NCBI GenBank assembly: GCA_947184155.2
Contig: CAMXCT020006567.1
Location: 1,057,306 to 1,121,305 of the forward strand
Direction of reading: 5' to 3'
Length of the DNA: 64,000 nucleotides
From: Cladocopium goreaui
Lineage: Eukaryota; Sar; Dinophyceae; Suessiales; Symbiodiniaceae
Part shown: positions 54,996 to 63,960 of the stretch, in pieces
Layout: each line of letters begins with the position of its first letter
Numbering within the stretch: position 1 is the first letter of the stretch
Notes under the pieces: model-generated
Told to the model about the DNA's origin: nothing
The model's database searches: none
Seen by the model: only the letters and a program-made list of their open reading frames with translations
Position numbers and translations under genes: made by a program

Positions 54996-55192
54996 TAGCG
55001 TTTGTTTGGGTACCTGTCAATGTTTCTGTATATCTCATGTCAAGATCATGATGCACAAAAAATCGTTTTACTAGGGTTTCTGACCCTCCAAGTGCATAAA
55101 ACATCGTTATTTACAGTGTTTTATCATGATCTTTCATTAAAAATCCCTCCCCCAACGGGGTGCCGCTCTCGATTTTTTGGGGATCAACTGAG

Positions 55193-55275
55193 GTGTGTCT
55201 TCACTGGACCCCTGCAGGGTTTTCTGAACGCCTTGGTCTATGGCTCTACACCCGCCGTGCGAGATGCCATCACAG
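55193..55275 (+). CDS. 7TM receptor exon: TM7
   Basis: Acceptor GGATCAACTGAG, phase 2 in. It reads CVFTGP, LQGFLNALVYG, STPAVRDAIT. LQGF.N..VYG is the signature TM7 motif of class E/cAMP-receptor-like GPCRs and is the single strongest family evidence here. The donor ACAG|GTGGGG gives phase 1. The frame also stays open for 32 more codons to the GTAAAC of a family A element at 55371, which gives phase 0 and fits the next exon better. Confidence 0.85.
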
Positions 55276-55361
55276 GTGGGGCTGACTTAGGGGAGAAATC
55301 ACCCGAAAACATGGCTGAACCTTTCGGGATGGTCATGTTGAACCAGATTGTTTGTTCGACT

Positions 55362-55469
55362 TACACTCTGGTAAACTAATCTAGCTATGGAAATTCACCA
55401 TCTCTAATAGGTGAATCAACTATTTCAATGGCCATTTTCAATAGCAAAGTGTTAAATTACCAGAGGGTA
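55362..55469. mobile_element. Family A foldback element A12
   Basis: TACACTCTGGTAAACTAATC and right end TTAAATTACCAGAGGGTA. It begins where the open frame after TM7 ends, so its GTAAAC may serve as the exon's 5' splice site. Confidence 0.88.
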
Positions 55470-56111
55470 AGTTGCTCAAGAGATCTGATTGGATACCCTA
55501 AATTTCTGATCCTGGACGTGGGCACCTTATGGGGCAGGTAGTCTCTCCATAGCATGTGGTGTGACTTCCGAGTGACTTCCCATTTGCCCAGTGTGAATTC
55601 CATATCGAAGTTGGGGACGTGCAATGTCCATCAATATCGGTCAAATTCGGTCAATGTTAGTAGAGGGAAGCCTTGGGTACATCTCGGCCACTGGGGTATG
55701 TATCTCATTGTATCTCCGCTTTGGAGCAAAAAAAACGGCTTTTGGAGACTAGCAGTAGGGCTTGAAATCCGATAAGTTGTCCAGTAATGCGGCAAACCAT
55801 GGCAACCCCAATAAACAATGCTCGACTTTAGCAGAAATGGGTGGTGTAGTCGCCATCCCCAATTTGAGATCTGACACCATTGGGTTTACCGCATTGATTT
55901 GCTCCTCGACGAGTCACTAGTTGACTTCCCAATGTTCATAAAATCTTCAGTCGAAGCCTCCCAGTTGTGAAGAAGCGGCCCAAAATACTGAACATATTGT
56001 TTGATATCATGGCTTCAAATAGAGATTATCTGTAGAATCATACCAACATATGTTACCATTTCTAACCCGAGTCTCCGAGTCAGTGGGTAATAACCATTAG
56101 AATCCACCTAG
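55470..56111. other. 7TM intron sequence
   Basis: Short open frame 55554-55775 on +, not phase-compatible. Nothing else recognised. Confidence 0.45.
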
Positions 56112-56261
56112 ATACCGGACATCCCTCGGCTCTCGGTGATAAAAACCACACTTAACCCCGGCGCCAAAGGCCGCTTCGACCACGGCGCCGCGAAGCTGAA
56201 AGGCCTCAAGTCGCAGCTCCGCATGCTGCGCCGCAAGCGGAAGAAGTTTCAGAACTTCGAG
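56112..56261 (+). CDS. Exon, probable cytoplasmic tail of the 7TM receptor (basic helix)
   Basis: Acceptor AATCCACCTAG, 50 open codons, donor TTCGAG|GTGCGA, phase 0 on both sides. It reads IPDIPRLSVIKTTLNPGAKG, then RFDHGAAKLKGLKSQLRMLR and RKRKKFQNFE. The strongly basic, helical, GC-rich (>60%) sequence fits a membrane-proximal C-tail. Assignment to the receptor rests on order, strand and phase only. It could start another gene. Confidence 0.6.
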
Positions 56262-57459
56262 GTGCGATGGGCGAGATGATGGATATGGATCTGACGGGAA
56301 CCAACTTCGATTTTATGGGTCAAACAAAAATGTCCTCCCGAAAAATGGATGGTTAATGATGGATATGGCTAGTGCATTTGTGAACAAATATGGCTATGGA
56401 TCAATACCTATACATACCATTTTTAGGGGGATGAACATCCATTTACCAGCTATTTTGATGTTCACCAAGGGTACAAGATTTTGACCCATCCCCATATGAA
56501 CATACAAACAATACGCGAAATCTGCGGTCCCCTGGGCCTGAAAGTTTCTTCGCCATACACCAAGATGGCCATGGAACTGTGTTGGAACAATCTGAAGCAT
56601 GTGACAAACTCCCTGTTTCTGTTGTTTGGTACCGGATATCGTTATGTTTGTTGATTGCTGAGATTCCAATAATATATATATATATACACATATTATGATA
56701 TATGTTTGGAAATTACAGTGGACAAAAATGCAAGGATAGACCCGAATCATTGCGTTTTTATGACAATATTGTTCCAAACATGCCCTGAACAACGAGTTAT
56801 TGCTCTTTTTCCTCGTAGGGTTTGCCACCTTAAAACTGTTTTAAGAACATGGAAACAACAGAGTCCTACCTACTAGATATAGTGTGGCAAAGTCCCCATG
56901 ACATTCCAATGGTCAGTCTGCCCAATCCCACATGTTTTGGAGGGAAACCTTCCAACAACAATGGATCACCACAGATATGATGTATATGCTTCTACAGAAA
57001 GTTAAGGGTGTTCTGTACTAATTCAGTACTTTGTTGTTTTGAAGTTCACGACAGGACTTGTAAGTAGTCAATAGCCATCGTTTCCCTGAGTAATAAATGG
57101 AATGTTGCCTCATCAGTTTGAAAAGGGTGACTTTCCCATCACCTAAACCGTTTCCGGAGAACGCTCACACAACAACGGGATGTTTTTTGGGTCCATAACA
57201 ATGGAGAATCCGTTGGTCCCCTGAGTCGCAAATTTGGACCTTTCTATGGCCTTGTCTCAAAATGAACATGGGGTTTAAATAAAACCCTGGTTTATGGGCA
57301 TTACAAGAGGGGAAATGTTTCTCTAGACCTTGGAGTTTGAGGTTCCAATTTCCGCGAAAGCCCCCAAGAAATCATCACAAACCTGCACAACACCATATAT
57401 ATATATGTTTTCACATTTTTTGTGGAATCCCATGGGTTCACCCCAGTTCATCCTCTCAG
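56262..57459. other. Intron sequence
   Basis: A small TA block at 56671-56690. No exon recognised. A - frame at 56394-56828 lacks motifs. Confidence 0.45.
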
Positions 57460-57519
57460 GATGCCCCTTCGCCGGACGGCGATGGCGCTTCGGATGGTGC
57501 CTCTGGGCCGGAGCCCACC
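57460..57519 (+). CDS. Exon, acidic Gly/Ser/Pro tail segment
   Basis: Acceptor AGTTCATCCTCTCAG, exactly 20 codons (DAPSPDGDGASDGASGPEPT), donor CCACC|GTGAGAC. Phase 0 on both sides, matching the exons at 56112 and 59874. The disordered acidic composition fits a receptor C-tail. Confidence 0.6.
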
Positions 57520-57759
57520 GTGAGACTTGACTCAAGGACTTTTTTGTGGAATCCTCAGAGATGGATTCAGTGGATTATTGTGGATAATCATGGATAATGC
57601 CAACATCGGATTAATAACCCCCCCCTATAGGTCAGGGATGGTCAGAGTATACCTTGCAAGGTCTTTCCTGGTATCCTCCCTTAATAAATGACAATATGAT
57701 AATATAATATAATGACGATGAGGATGAGGATGAGGATGATGATGATGATGATGATGGTA

Positions 57760-57878
57760 TACCCTCTGGTAAACTAACGTAGCTATCAAAAATGGATGAA
57801 CACCGCCCGTAGAAATAGTTGAGTTTCCAATTGGCAGTGGCGATTTCCCATAGTTATGTGACAGTTTACCAGAGGGTA
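57760..57878. mobile_element. Family A foldback element A13
   Basis: TACCCTCTGGTAAACTAACG and right end GACAGTTTACCAGAGGGTA. Inserted at the end of a (GAT)n microsatellite (57719-57756), with ATGATAAC continuing on the right. Confidence 0.88.
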
Positions 57879-58138
57879 ATAATGATAACATACAGTAATT
57901 GGGATGTAGAAAACGTTAGTTATTATCCCATAATACAGAAATTGGATAATTGGGATGTAGAAAATTAATCCATATTAACCCATATTAATCCATATTGACC
58001 ATTCATAGTGGAATGTTTCATGATATCCTACGAATATGTTCATGCTAATATCAATTGCGGGCACGAGAAAAATTGACTTGGTTGCGCCGCCGAAAAGGGG
58101 CAAGCACACGGTAAGATTATACTAATCACTATGATGAT
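57879..58138. other. Intron sequence with short repeats
   Basis: TTGGGATGTAGAAAA repeated at 57899 and 57949, and CATATTAACC/CATATTAATC repeats at 57971-58000. No exon. Confidence 0.5.
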
Positions 58139-58236
58139 CTGGTTGGTGGTTTGGAACATTTTTTATTTTTCCATATATTGGGAATAATCATCCCAACTGA
58201 CTAATATTTTTCAGAGGGGTTGACACCACCAACCAG
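58139..58236. mobile_element. Family B MITE-like element B6
   Basis: CTGGTTGGTGGTTTGGAAC and TTGACACCACCAACCAG ends. Flanked by TGAT on both sides (4-bp duplication). 98 bp. Confidence 0.93.
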
Positions 58237-58886
58237 TGATACGTATGATTATACTTATTGAATACTGTACTATTGGGATATATCTGATATCATGATCCAA
58301 AGTATTTTGACGTGAGCAGAAGAGCATCAGGGTTTTGATCCATAGCATTTGTTTCCTCATTGGCAAAATTGGCAGCAGATGATGCCTATTCGCATGAATG
58401 GTAGCCCATCCAGATTTTGAGGATGTCCGGAATGGACTTAACTTACCATCCCAGTGAAGTAAAATCTCTGAAACTCAGGGCCGGAAGGGGCCTAGGGGAT
58501 CAATGAATCAACAAACCACCAAATGGCAACTCTGTGGACCCAGATGGCGGCTTCTTCATGCTATTCTCACAGGCCTGCTTTTTCCGTTTTTTTTTCACAT
58601 ATGTTCTTATGGATTTTCCAACGAAGTCACTAAGGAAATCTGATGAGTTTAGGGTTTTTGTTGATCTTTGCTTTGAATTATTTACATTGAATTATTTACA
58701 TGCTACTGATACTAGATCTGATACTAGATTTGTTATTGGTATAATGCAGCTATGGTCGTTCAATACAACGTAGGTGCCCTCCGAGCAGTGCTCGGAAGAA
58801 TCTTACTGCATTTGCAGTTAGCATCAGTTAGCTTACTGGGCTGACCTCCTGATTGAGCTGGCTTTGGGTTCCAAAGGGTGCCATTT
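58237..58886. other. Intron sequence
   Basis: Nothing recognised. A + frame at 58534-58773 has no motif. Confidence 0.45.
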
Positions 58887-58992
58887 CTGATTGGCGGTCT
58901 GGAACATTTCTTATTTTTCCATATATTGGGAATTTCATCATCCCAACTGACGAACTCATATTTTTCAGAGGGGTAGGTCAACCACCAACCAG
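58887..58992. mobile_element. Family B MITE-like element B7
   Basis: CTGATTGGCGGTCTGGAAC and GTCAACCACCAACCAG ends, flanked by ATTT on both sides. A stray family B end (ACCACCAACCAGAGGGGTA) follows at 59042. Confidence 0.92.
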
Positions 58993-59187
58993 ATTTTGTT
59001 AATTCATTAGATCAGGTATTAATCACTATTAACCACTATTAACCACCAACCAGAGGGGTATCATCCAGTCCGGCAACATTTCTTCAAGAGTGCTTGGAGT
59101 GCGCGATTGGCGTGTTTGGACCGATTGGACCCATGAATTTCCTCCCATGCGTCAATGGTGTGATATGATATTTATGTATATATATAT

Positions 59188-59206
59188 AGTTAGATAGATA
59201 GATAAT

Positions 59207-59283
<77 letters not shown>

Positions 59284-59300
59284 GATAGATAAGATAGATA

Positions 59301-59354
<54 letters not shown>

Positions 59355-59355
59355 T
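59188..59355. repeat. (GATA)n microsatellite
   Basis: About 35 copies of TAGA/GATA with AAGATA interruptions near 59281 and 59301. Confidence 0.97.
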
Positions 59356-59561
59356 ATATCATTATATTTCTATTTTTGTATTATATATTTATAATATTAT
59401 ACTTACAGTATATATATACACATGTATACGCACTGTAAATTACAGTAATTACATCGGTTTGAACATCACCCTGCCACAGCACCACGGTCAATCCGGCTAA
59501 GGATCGGCCGTGAGATGGAGGAGCCGTCACGGTCCCTGAAATACCCCGAGCTGAATTCATG

Positions 59562-59685
59562 TACCCCCTGGTAAACTGTCACATAATTATGGAAAGATCC
59601 ACCATTTTTAATGGGTAAATCATGGTAAATCCACTATTTAACAATGGCCATTTTCAATAGCAAACTGTTTGTTTACCAGAGGGTA
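59562..59685. mobile_element. Family A foldback element A14
   Basis: TACCCCCTGGTAAACTGTCA and right end GTTTACCAGAGGGTA, 124 bp. ATTCATG occurs immediately on both sides, which may be a 7-bp target duplication or chance. Confidence 0.9.
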
Positions 59686-59873
59686 ATTCATGAATATTGT
59701 ATGTATAGAAATGGAAATCCGTGAATTGATTGGAATCATGAATGATTCATTGAATATTGTATGTATAGAAATCCAATCAATCCCTCCATGAAATCTTTGG
59801 GTCTGGACCATCTGGAGGATATATCCCATATATATCCCTATTTTGATGATAACTTTCACGCTTTGAACGCCAG

Positions 59874-59966
59874 GAGAGTCCTCCGGCTCTTGCTGGCGTC
59901 TTCACCAGCGACACCAAGGAGGCGACTGTGGGGCAGGAGAGCTGTCATCAAGAACGAGGGAACTGA
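59874..59966 (+). CDS. Probable last exon of the 7TM receptor
   Basis: Acceptor TGAACGCCAG, 30 codons beginning ESPPALAGVFTSDTKEATVG, then QESCHQERGN and a TGA stop at 59964. Phase 0 joins it to GPEPT of the 57460 exon, and the acidic/Pro character continues. An internal donor (GCGACT|GTGGGG, 59922) could instead splice to the phase-0 exon at 60799. Confidence 0.52.
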   Translation, partial: ESPPALAGVFTSDTKEATVGQESCHQERGN

Positions 59967-60441
59967 TATATTTGGAGGTTTCCTAAGGTGGGGGTACCCC
60001 CAAATCATCCATTTATAGATGGATTTTCAACTATAAACCATCCATTTTGGGGCACCCCCGTTTATTTCACCCACACACATTGGAATTTAAGCCACAAACA
60101 CTGGAATTTCCACCAGCACAAAACTACATTTGACCCACAAACACTGCGATTTTCTCAGTATCCATGGCTATGTATTTTAGGGGCATATAGATGTGGCTAA
60201 ATAATATATACTAGTAGATGGTATTTTTGGCCACCTCGTGACGCTCCAGTCTCCAAAAAGTCGCAGGTATATTTTTTGAAGGACCAGTTTTCGTGAAAAT
60301 CCGTGATGTTTGTGAAATGATCTGATTCCCAGTATTGTTTCTTAATGTTTCTTACATGTTTATTTTGATAGCATGATCTACTCATGTATATCATAACTGT
60401 ATATCTGGTTTGGTTGAGATTTATTTATCTTTTGTTCAAAA
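59967..60441. other. Downstream flank or intron
   Basis: Loose repeats of CCACAAACACTGG/CACACACATTGG (60068-60140) and no supported gene. Confidence 0.45.
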
Positions 60442-60539
60442 CTGGTTGGTTTGGAACATGACTGGATTATTTTTCCATTTAGTTGGGAATGTCATCATCC
60501 CAACTGACGAACTCACTCCATCATTTTTCAGAGGGGTAG
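60442..60539. mobile_element. Family B element B8, right end missing
   Basis: CTGGTTGGTTTGGAACATGA and the internal TCCCAACTGACGAACTCA and TTTTTCAGAGGGGTAGG are present, but the terminal ACCACCAACCAG is replaced by GCGAAGACTTCGC, itself a small palindrome. Truncated copy. Confidence 0.8.
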
Positions 60540-60798
60540 GGCGAAGACTTCGCATCCCCTGGCATCGCAGTTGCTGTGAATAATTCTGAGGGCTCCATAT
60601 AATGATGGGGCTTATTTCACCTTGAAAAAACCAATCAAAATCACCCCAGCTGCACGAAATTGTTGTAAATTGCTTGTTTCTCTTGGTTGAACCTCTAGTT
60701 TTCTTCGTGATTTCATGTGATTTCCCATCATTGTCCATCGTTTTCTTGGTTTTTCCACCTGTTTTTCCACCTGTTTTTGCAACGCAACGCACCCTCAG

Positions 60799-60861
60799 CC
60801 GCAGGCTCATCTGAAAGGCGGCCTCCAACTGGACGAGGTCACTCCTGTGGTGGCTGGATAG
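60799..60861 (+). CDS. Candidate alternative last exon
   Basis: Acceptor CGCAACGCACCCTCAG, then 20 codons (PQAHLKGGLQLDEVTPVVAG) and a TAG stop, phase 0. It could terminate the receptor if the 59874 exon is cut at 59922. The - strand here is also open (QLEAAFQMSLRLRVRC), so strand certainty is limited. Confidence 0.35.
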   Translation, partial: PQAHLKGGLQLDEVTPVVAG

Positions 60862-60895
60862 GCGCGGGTGATGGTATGGTGGGGATTCATGGACG

Positions 60896-61056
60896 ACACT
60901 CTCTGGTAATTTAAGATAGCTATTGAACATTGCCCATTTATATTTAAGATAGCTATTGAAAATTGCCCATAAAATTGCCCATATATAGATGATTTTCCTA
61001 TTAAAGATGGTGATTTCCATTGCTAAATATTGCAATCTTAGTTTACCAGAGGCTAC
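60896..61056. mobile_element. Family A foldback (diverged, long)
   Basis: CACTCTCTGGTAATTTAAGA and right end TCTTAGTTTACCAGAGGCT. 161 bp, with an internal 35-bp duplication (ATTTAAGATAGCTATTGAAC/AAATTGCCCAT), the longest copy. Confidence 0.75.
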
Positions 61057-61267
61057 TTGGGGATACTTGGGATGTTGAAGTTACCTAATTTATTGCAGAT
61101 TATATGGGATTGTGATAAGCCATTCGAAGGGAAACACATCAACCAACGAGATTCCTGGGAGTTCAGTCGGGAGTTCACCACTTAAATGGACATTTTGGAT
61201 GGAATTCAATGAACTCTAACTGGTTGGAGCTCTAGATGAGTAAATGTCATAAATGTTTTATGTATAT
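61057..61267. other. Anonymous spacer
   Basis: No feature recognised. Confidence 0.4.
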
Positions 61268-61383
61268 CTGGTTGGTGCTGACTGGAACCATGGAATTTTA
61301 TGACTTGCCAGAAAAATTGGGACTTTCATAATCCCAACTGACGAACTCATATTTTTCAGAGGGGTAGGTATACCACCAACCAG
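61268..61383. mobile_element. Family B MITE-like element B9
   Basis: CTGGTTGGTGCTGACTGGAA and GTATACCACCAACCAG ends, with the GACTTGCCAGAAAAATTGGG sub-family interior also seen at 27177. Confidence 0.88.
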
Positions 61384-62980
61384 CTAACTATGGGGACTAA
61401 ACGAGCTATGGGATATGAAATTAGCCAGGCCACCCTGGCTGCCATAAACCTACCATGACTGGGGATGTTAAAAAAAAATCATGTTTGAATACCACCCGTA
61501 GAAATGGCGATTTTGGGGATGGTTTATTATTGGGTATACTAACTATATACATACATATTTGTTTTAATCATCATATAACTAAAATCATGAGGCAGCCTGA
61601 ATATTCTTGAACATATTTTTGGAACAGGTGTTCATGGTGGGTTGAGTCCCATAGATTTTATTTTGTTTAAGGGCCTTGTGATGTGGGTTGCAAGATGTTC
61701 TGCCGTTGTATGGGCAATAGGGTGGGACGCTTCTTTTAGGAAATACGGTAATACCTGTATATGTATAATTTTTGGAAGCAATAGAGAGAGTCTGGCGTGC
61801 GCTGCCCTTACCCAATGTCAAAAACATAGGTTTCAAGAACATCTAAAAACTCACATGTACATGCTGGGGCCATAGGCTAGACAACCACATATCAACAAAT
61901 CCAACCCCCGATCGACTGTCGTCATCCCAAGTAAAGATTAGTTGATAGCTAAAAGTGCAGCGATATCCACAATCATGGATTTGCTGGGCCGAGCTGTTGT
62001 TATGCAATCAAACCCTCCCAACTAACTTGAACCATGCCCTGGTCCAAGGGTTGAGCACCTGCAAGAATATACTCAAATATTTTTGAACAAAAGCATGCAT
62101 ATATATATATATACATACATACTTACATCTATATACATGTTTGAATATGTTCTGTAAACGTGTATATATATATATGGCTATGGGTCAAAAGCCTGGTACC
62201 TTGTGAAGCCCAAAATAGCTGGGATTTATATGGATGTTCATCCCACTAGAATTGATCATAATAGGTTTTGACCCACCCCCATATATGTGTGTGTATTTGC
62301 AAATGTTTCTGGATAAAAATTAGTTCTTTTCCTTGAAATGCATGGTCGGGCATTCGGGCATGGGTCAGGAAATCACACACCTGCAAATCCAAACCTTCCC
62401 AAGCAAAAGTCAGCTGACTTCAAAGGACTTGTTCGATAAAATCAACCCCTCCCAGCTAATTTTTTATTGGGATCGCAACACAATCATTGCAAAAAAGAAA
62501 TTGCGCGATGAGATGATGGATGGGGAGTAAGGGCAGCCTTGAACAGGGAAGATTTGGAGGTAGCCTTGGGGACCTGTTGATATTATTTTTGACAATCCTT
62601 GATTCTATTTTTGCTGATGTTGGTGTGGTCAGGTGGAGTTGGCTCCTTAATTTTATTTCCAGCACTCGTGGTGATTGGTTCACCAAGTTGAGGTCCTTGA
62701 TTTTTTTTTGGTCCAACCCCCCCCACCTGCCACCACAAGGGTATGGAACAGATAACATGTGTGTTTGCCCAACAATTGGGCATGGGCCCGCAATATGGCC
62801 ATTTCAATAGACATGATGATCAATCATCAAATTGGAGGATAACCTATTTTCAGACAACCCCCGGTGGATGTTCCATGAGATTCAACTGTGAACCGTACCG
62901 GGGGAATTTAAGCACAATAATGGGGGATGCCGGGTGATAAGAATTTGGGATGTTCATTGAGGATACATACTTAATGTATC
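61384..62980. other. Anonymous DNA
   Basis: TA/CATA blocks at 62098-62125 and 62160-62175. A single family C-like end AACCTATTTTCAGACAACCCC (62841-62861). Short frames on both strands (62456-62810) have no recognised product. Confidence 0.4.
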
Positions 62981-63184
62981 TTGAAGCATGACGCACCAGT
63001 TGGGTCAGAGCGGGGTTGTTTTGAAGAGATGCGACTTGAAAAAAGCCGCACTTGGCTCACCACCGAGATCCCCCTCATTTTGCTCAGGTTGGTGACGCTC
63101 ATTCCTGTACATAGCACAGCAGAGAGGGCAGTGGAGAGGCTGCTGTGGCCAGATAGGAAGTCGTGGCTTGTGAGTGCGACATGA
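62981..63184 (+). pseudogene. hAT-type transposase C-terminal fragment (tentative)
   Basis: An open stretch of 67 codons ends at TGA. Residues about 26-50 read WLTTEIPLILLRLVTLIPVH and then STAERAVERLLW. A tryptophan, a (Y/I)PL, a hydrophobic helix and then P.(S/T)....ER resemble the hAT dimerisation region near the transposase C-terminus. No upstream catalytic part is visible in the window. It may be an exon of a domesticated gene or chance resemblance. Confidence 0.3.
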
Positions 63185-63735
63185 TGCCATGGGAATGGGG
63201 GAGGAACATCCATTCGCCATCGATTTTGCTGTTTGCAAAGTAGCAGGGTTTCAATCTATTCACACTTATTATGTCAGGTGAGAGTTTCCCAGCTTGGAGT
63301 GCTGCCAATGTCAACCTATGTTTCAAGTAGATAATATTGTATAATTATATATATATAATTATATATATATATATATGAAATTCACACAATTTGAATCCAT
63401 AACAAATTCTGTCAAGTATGACATATTACATGGAATCCACACAATTTGACCCACCCGTGACAAATCTAGGCAGAGTTGTAGCCACTAGGTGCCACATGTT
63501 TTAGACATATTGCTATCGGAACGAACACATAAAAATGGCTATGTCTTATGTGGCTAGGCATAGAGTGTCAAAGTTCTCCCAAGCATCTCTTCTTCAGTAG
63601 GCTCCCTCTCTCCAGAATCTCAAAGGCATGGACACTGTTGGCAGACAACAATTCAAACGTAAGATCCATTGATATGCACCAGTGACTACACAACTACATA
63701 CATCATTGATCGTCTATTACCTTCCGACTGCGGCT
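63185..63735. other. Anonymous DNA
   Basis: (TA)n at 63335-63376 and two near-copies of ATTCACACAATTTGA/ATCCACACAATTTGA (63380 and 63433). No exon. Confidence 0.45.
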
Positions 63736-63960
63736 TCACTGTCCATTTTCACCCATGTATAGCAATACATTGCGATTGCCCCATTGTCTGTAATGATCCC
63801 AAACACACGGGCAAGTAAGTACTGCATGTCTTAGGGTTTGTCCCACTGTAAATGAATATCGCACTCCATGCTTTGGATCCGCGGTTGTGCATCTCTGCGC
63901 TGAAAGGCTCCGAATGTATCTACAGTCCACAGCACCAAAGCAGTTGAATACCTGTTGCAA
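63736..63960 (-). pseudogene. PIF/Harbinger-like transposase fragment (tentative)
   Basis: The - strand frame contains NCFGAVDCRYIRSLSAQR and YSFTVGQTLRHAVLTC. The GA(V/I)D..(H/Y)I motif with Y(S/N)...Q about 30 residues later resembles the first catalytic Asp region of DDE_Tnp_4 (PIF/Harbinger) transposases. The usual Gly after Asp is Cys here, and the rest of the protein is not found, so the copy is broken or cut by the window edge. Confidence 0.3.

Larger units (their letters stand above)
52726..55192. other. 7TM intron(s) between TM6 and TM7
   Basis: A receptor of this class needs about 15-20 more residues here, so at least one small exon is probably hidden. A stretch after ATTTTCATTGACAG (52935) reading LVYTPQNGHKWEDD has a good acceptor but the wrong exit phase. 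53150-53350 and 53880-54240 are partly open but unassigned. Repeats at 54285-55000 are listed separately. Confidence 0.45.
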
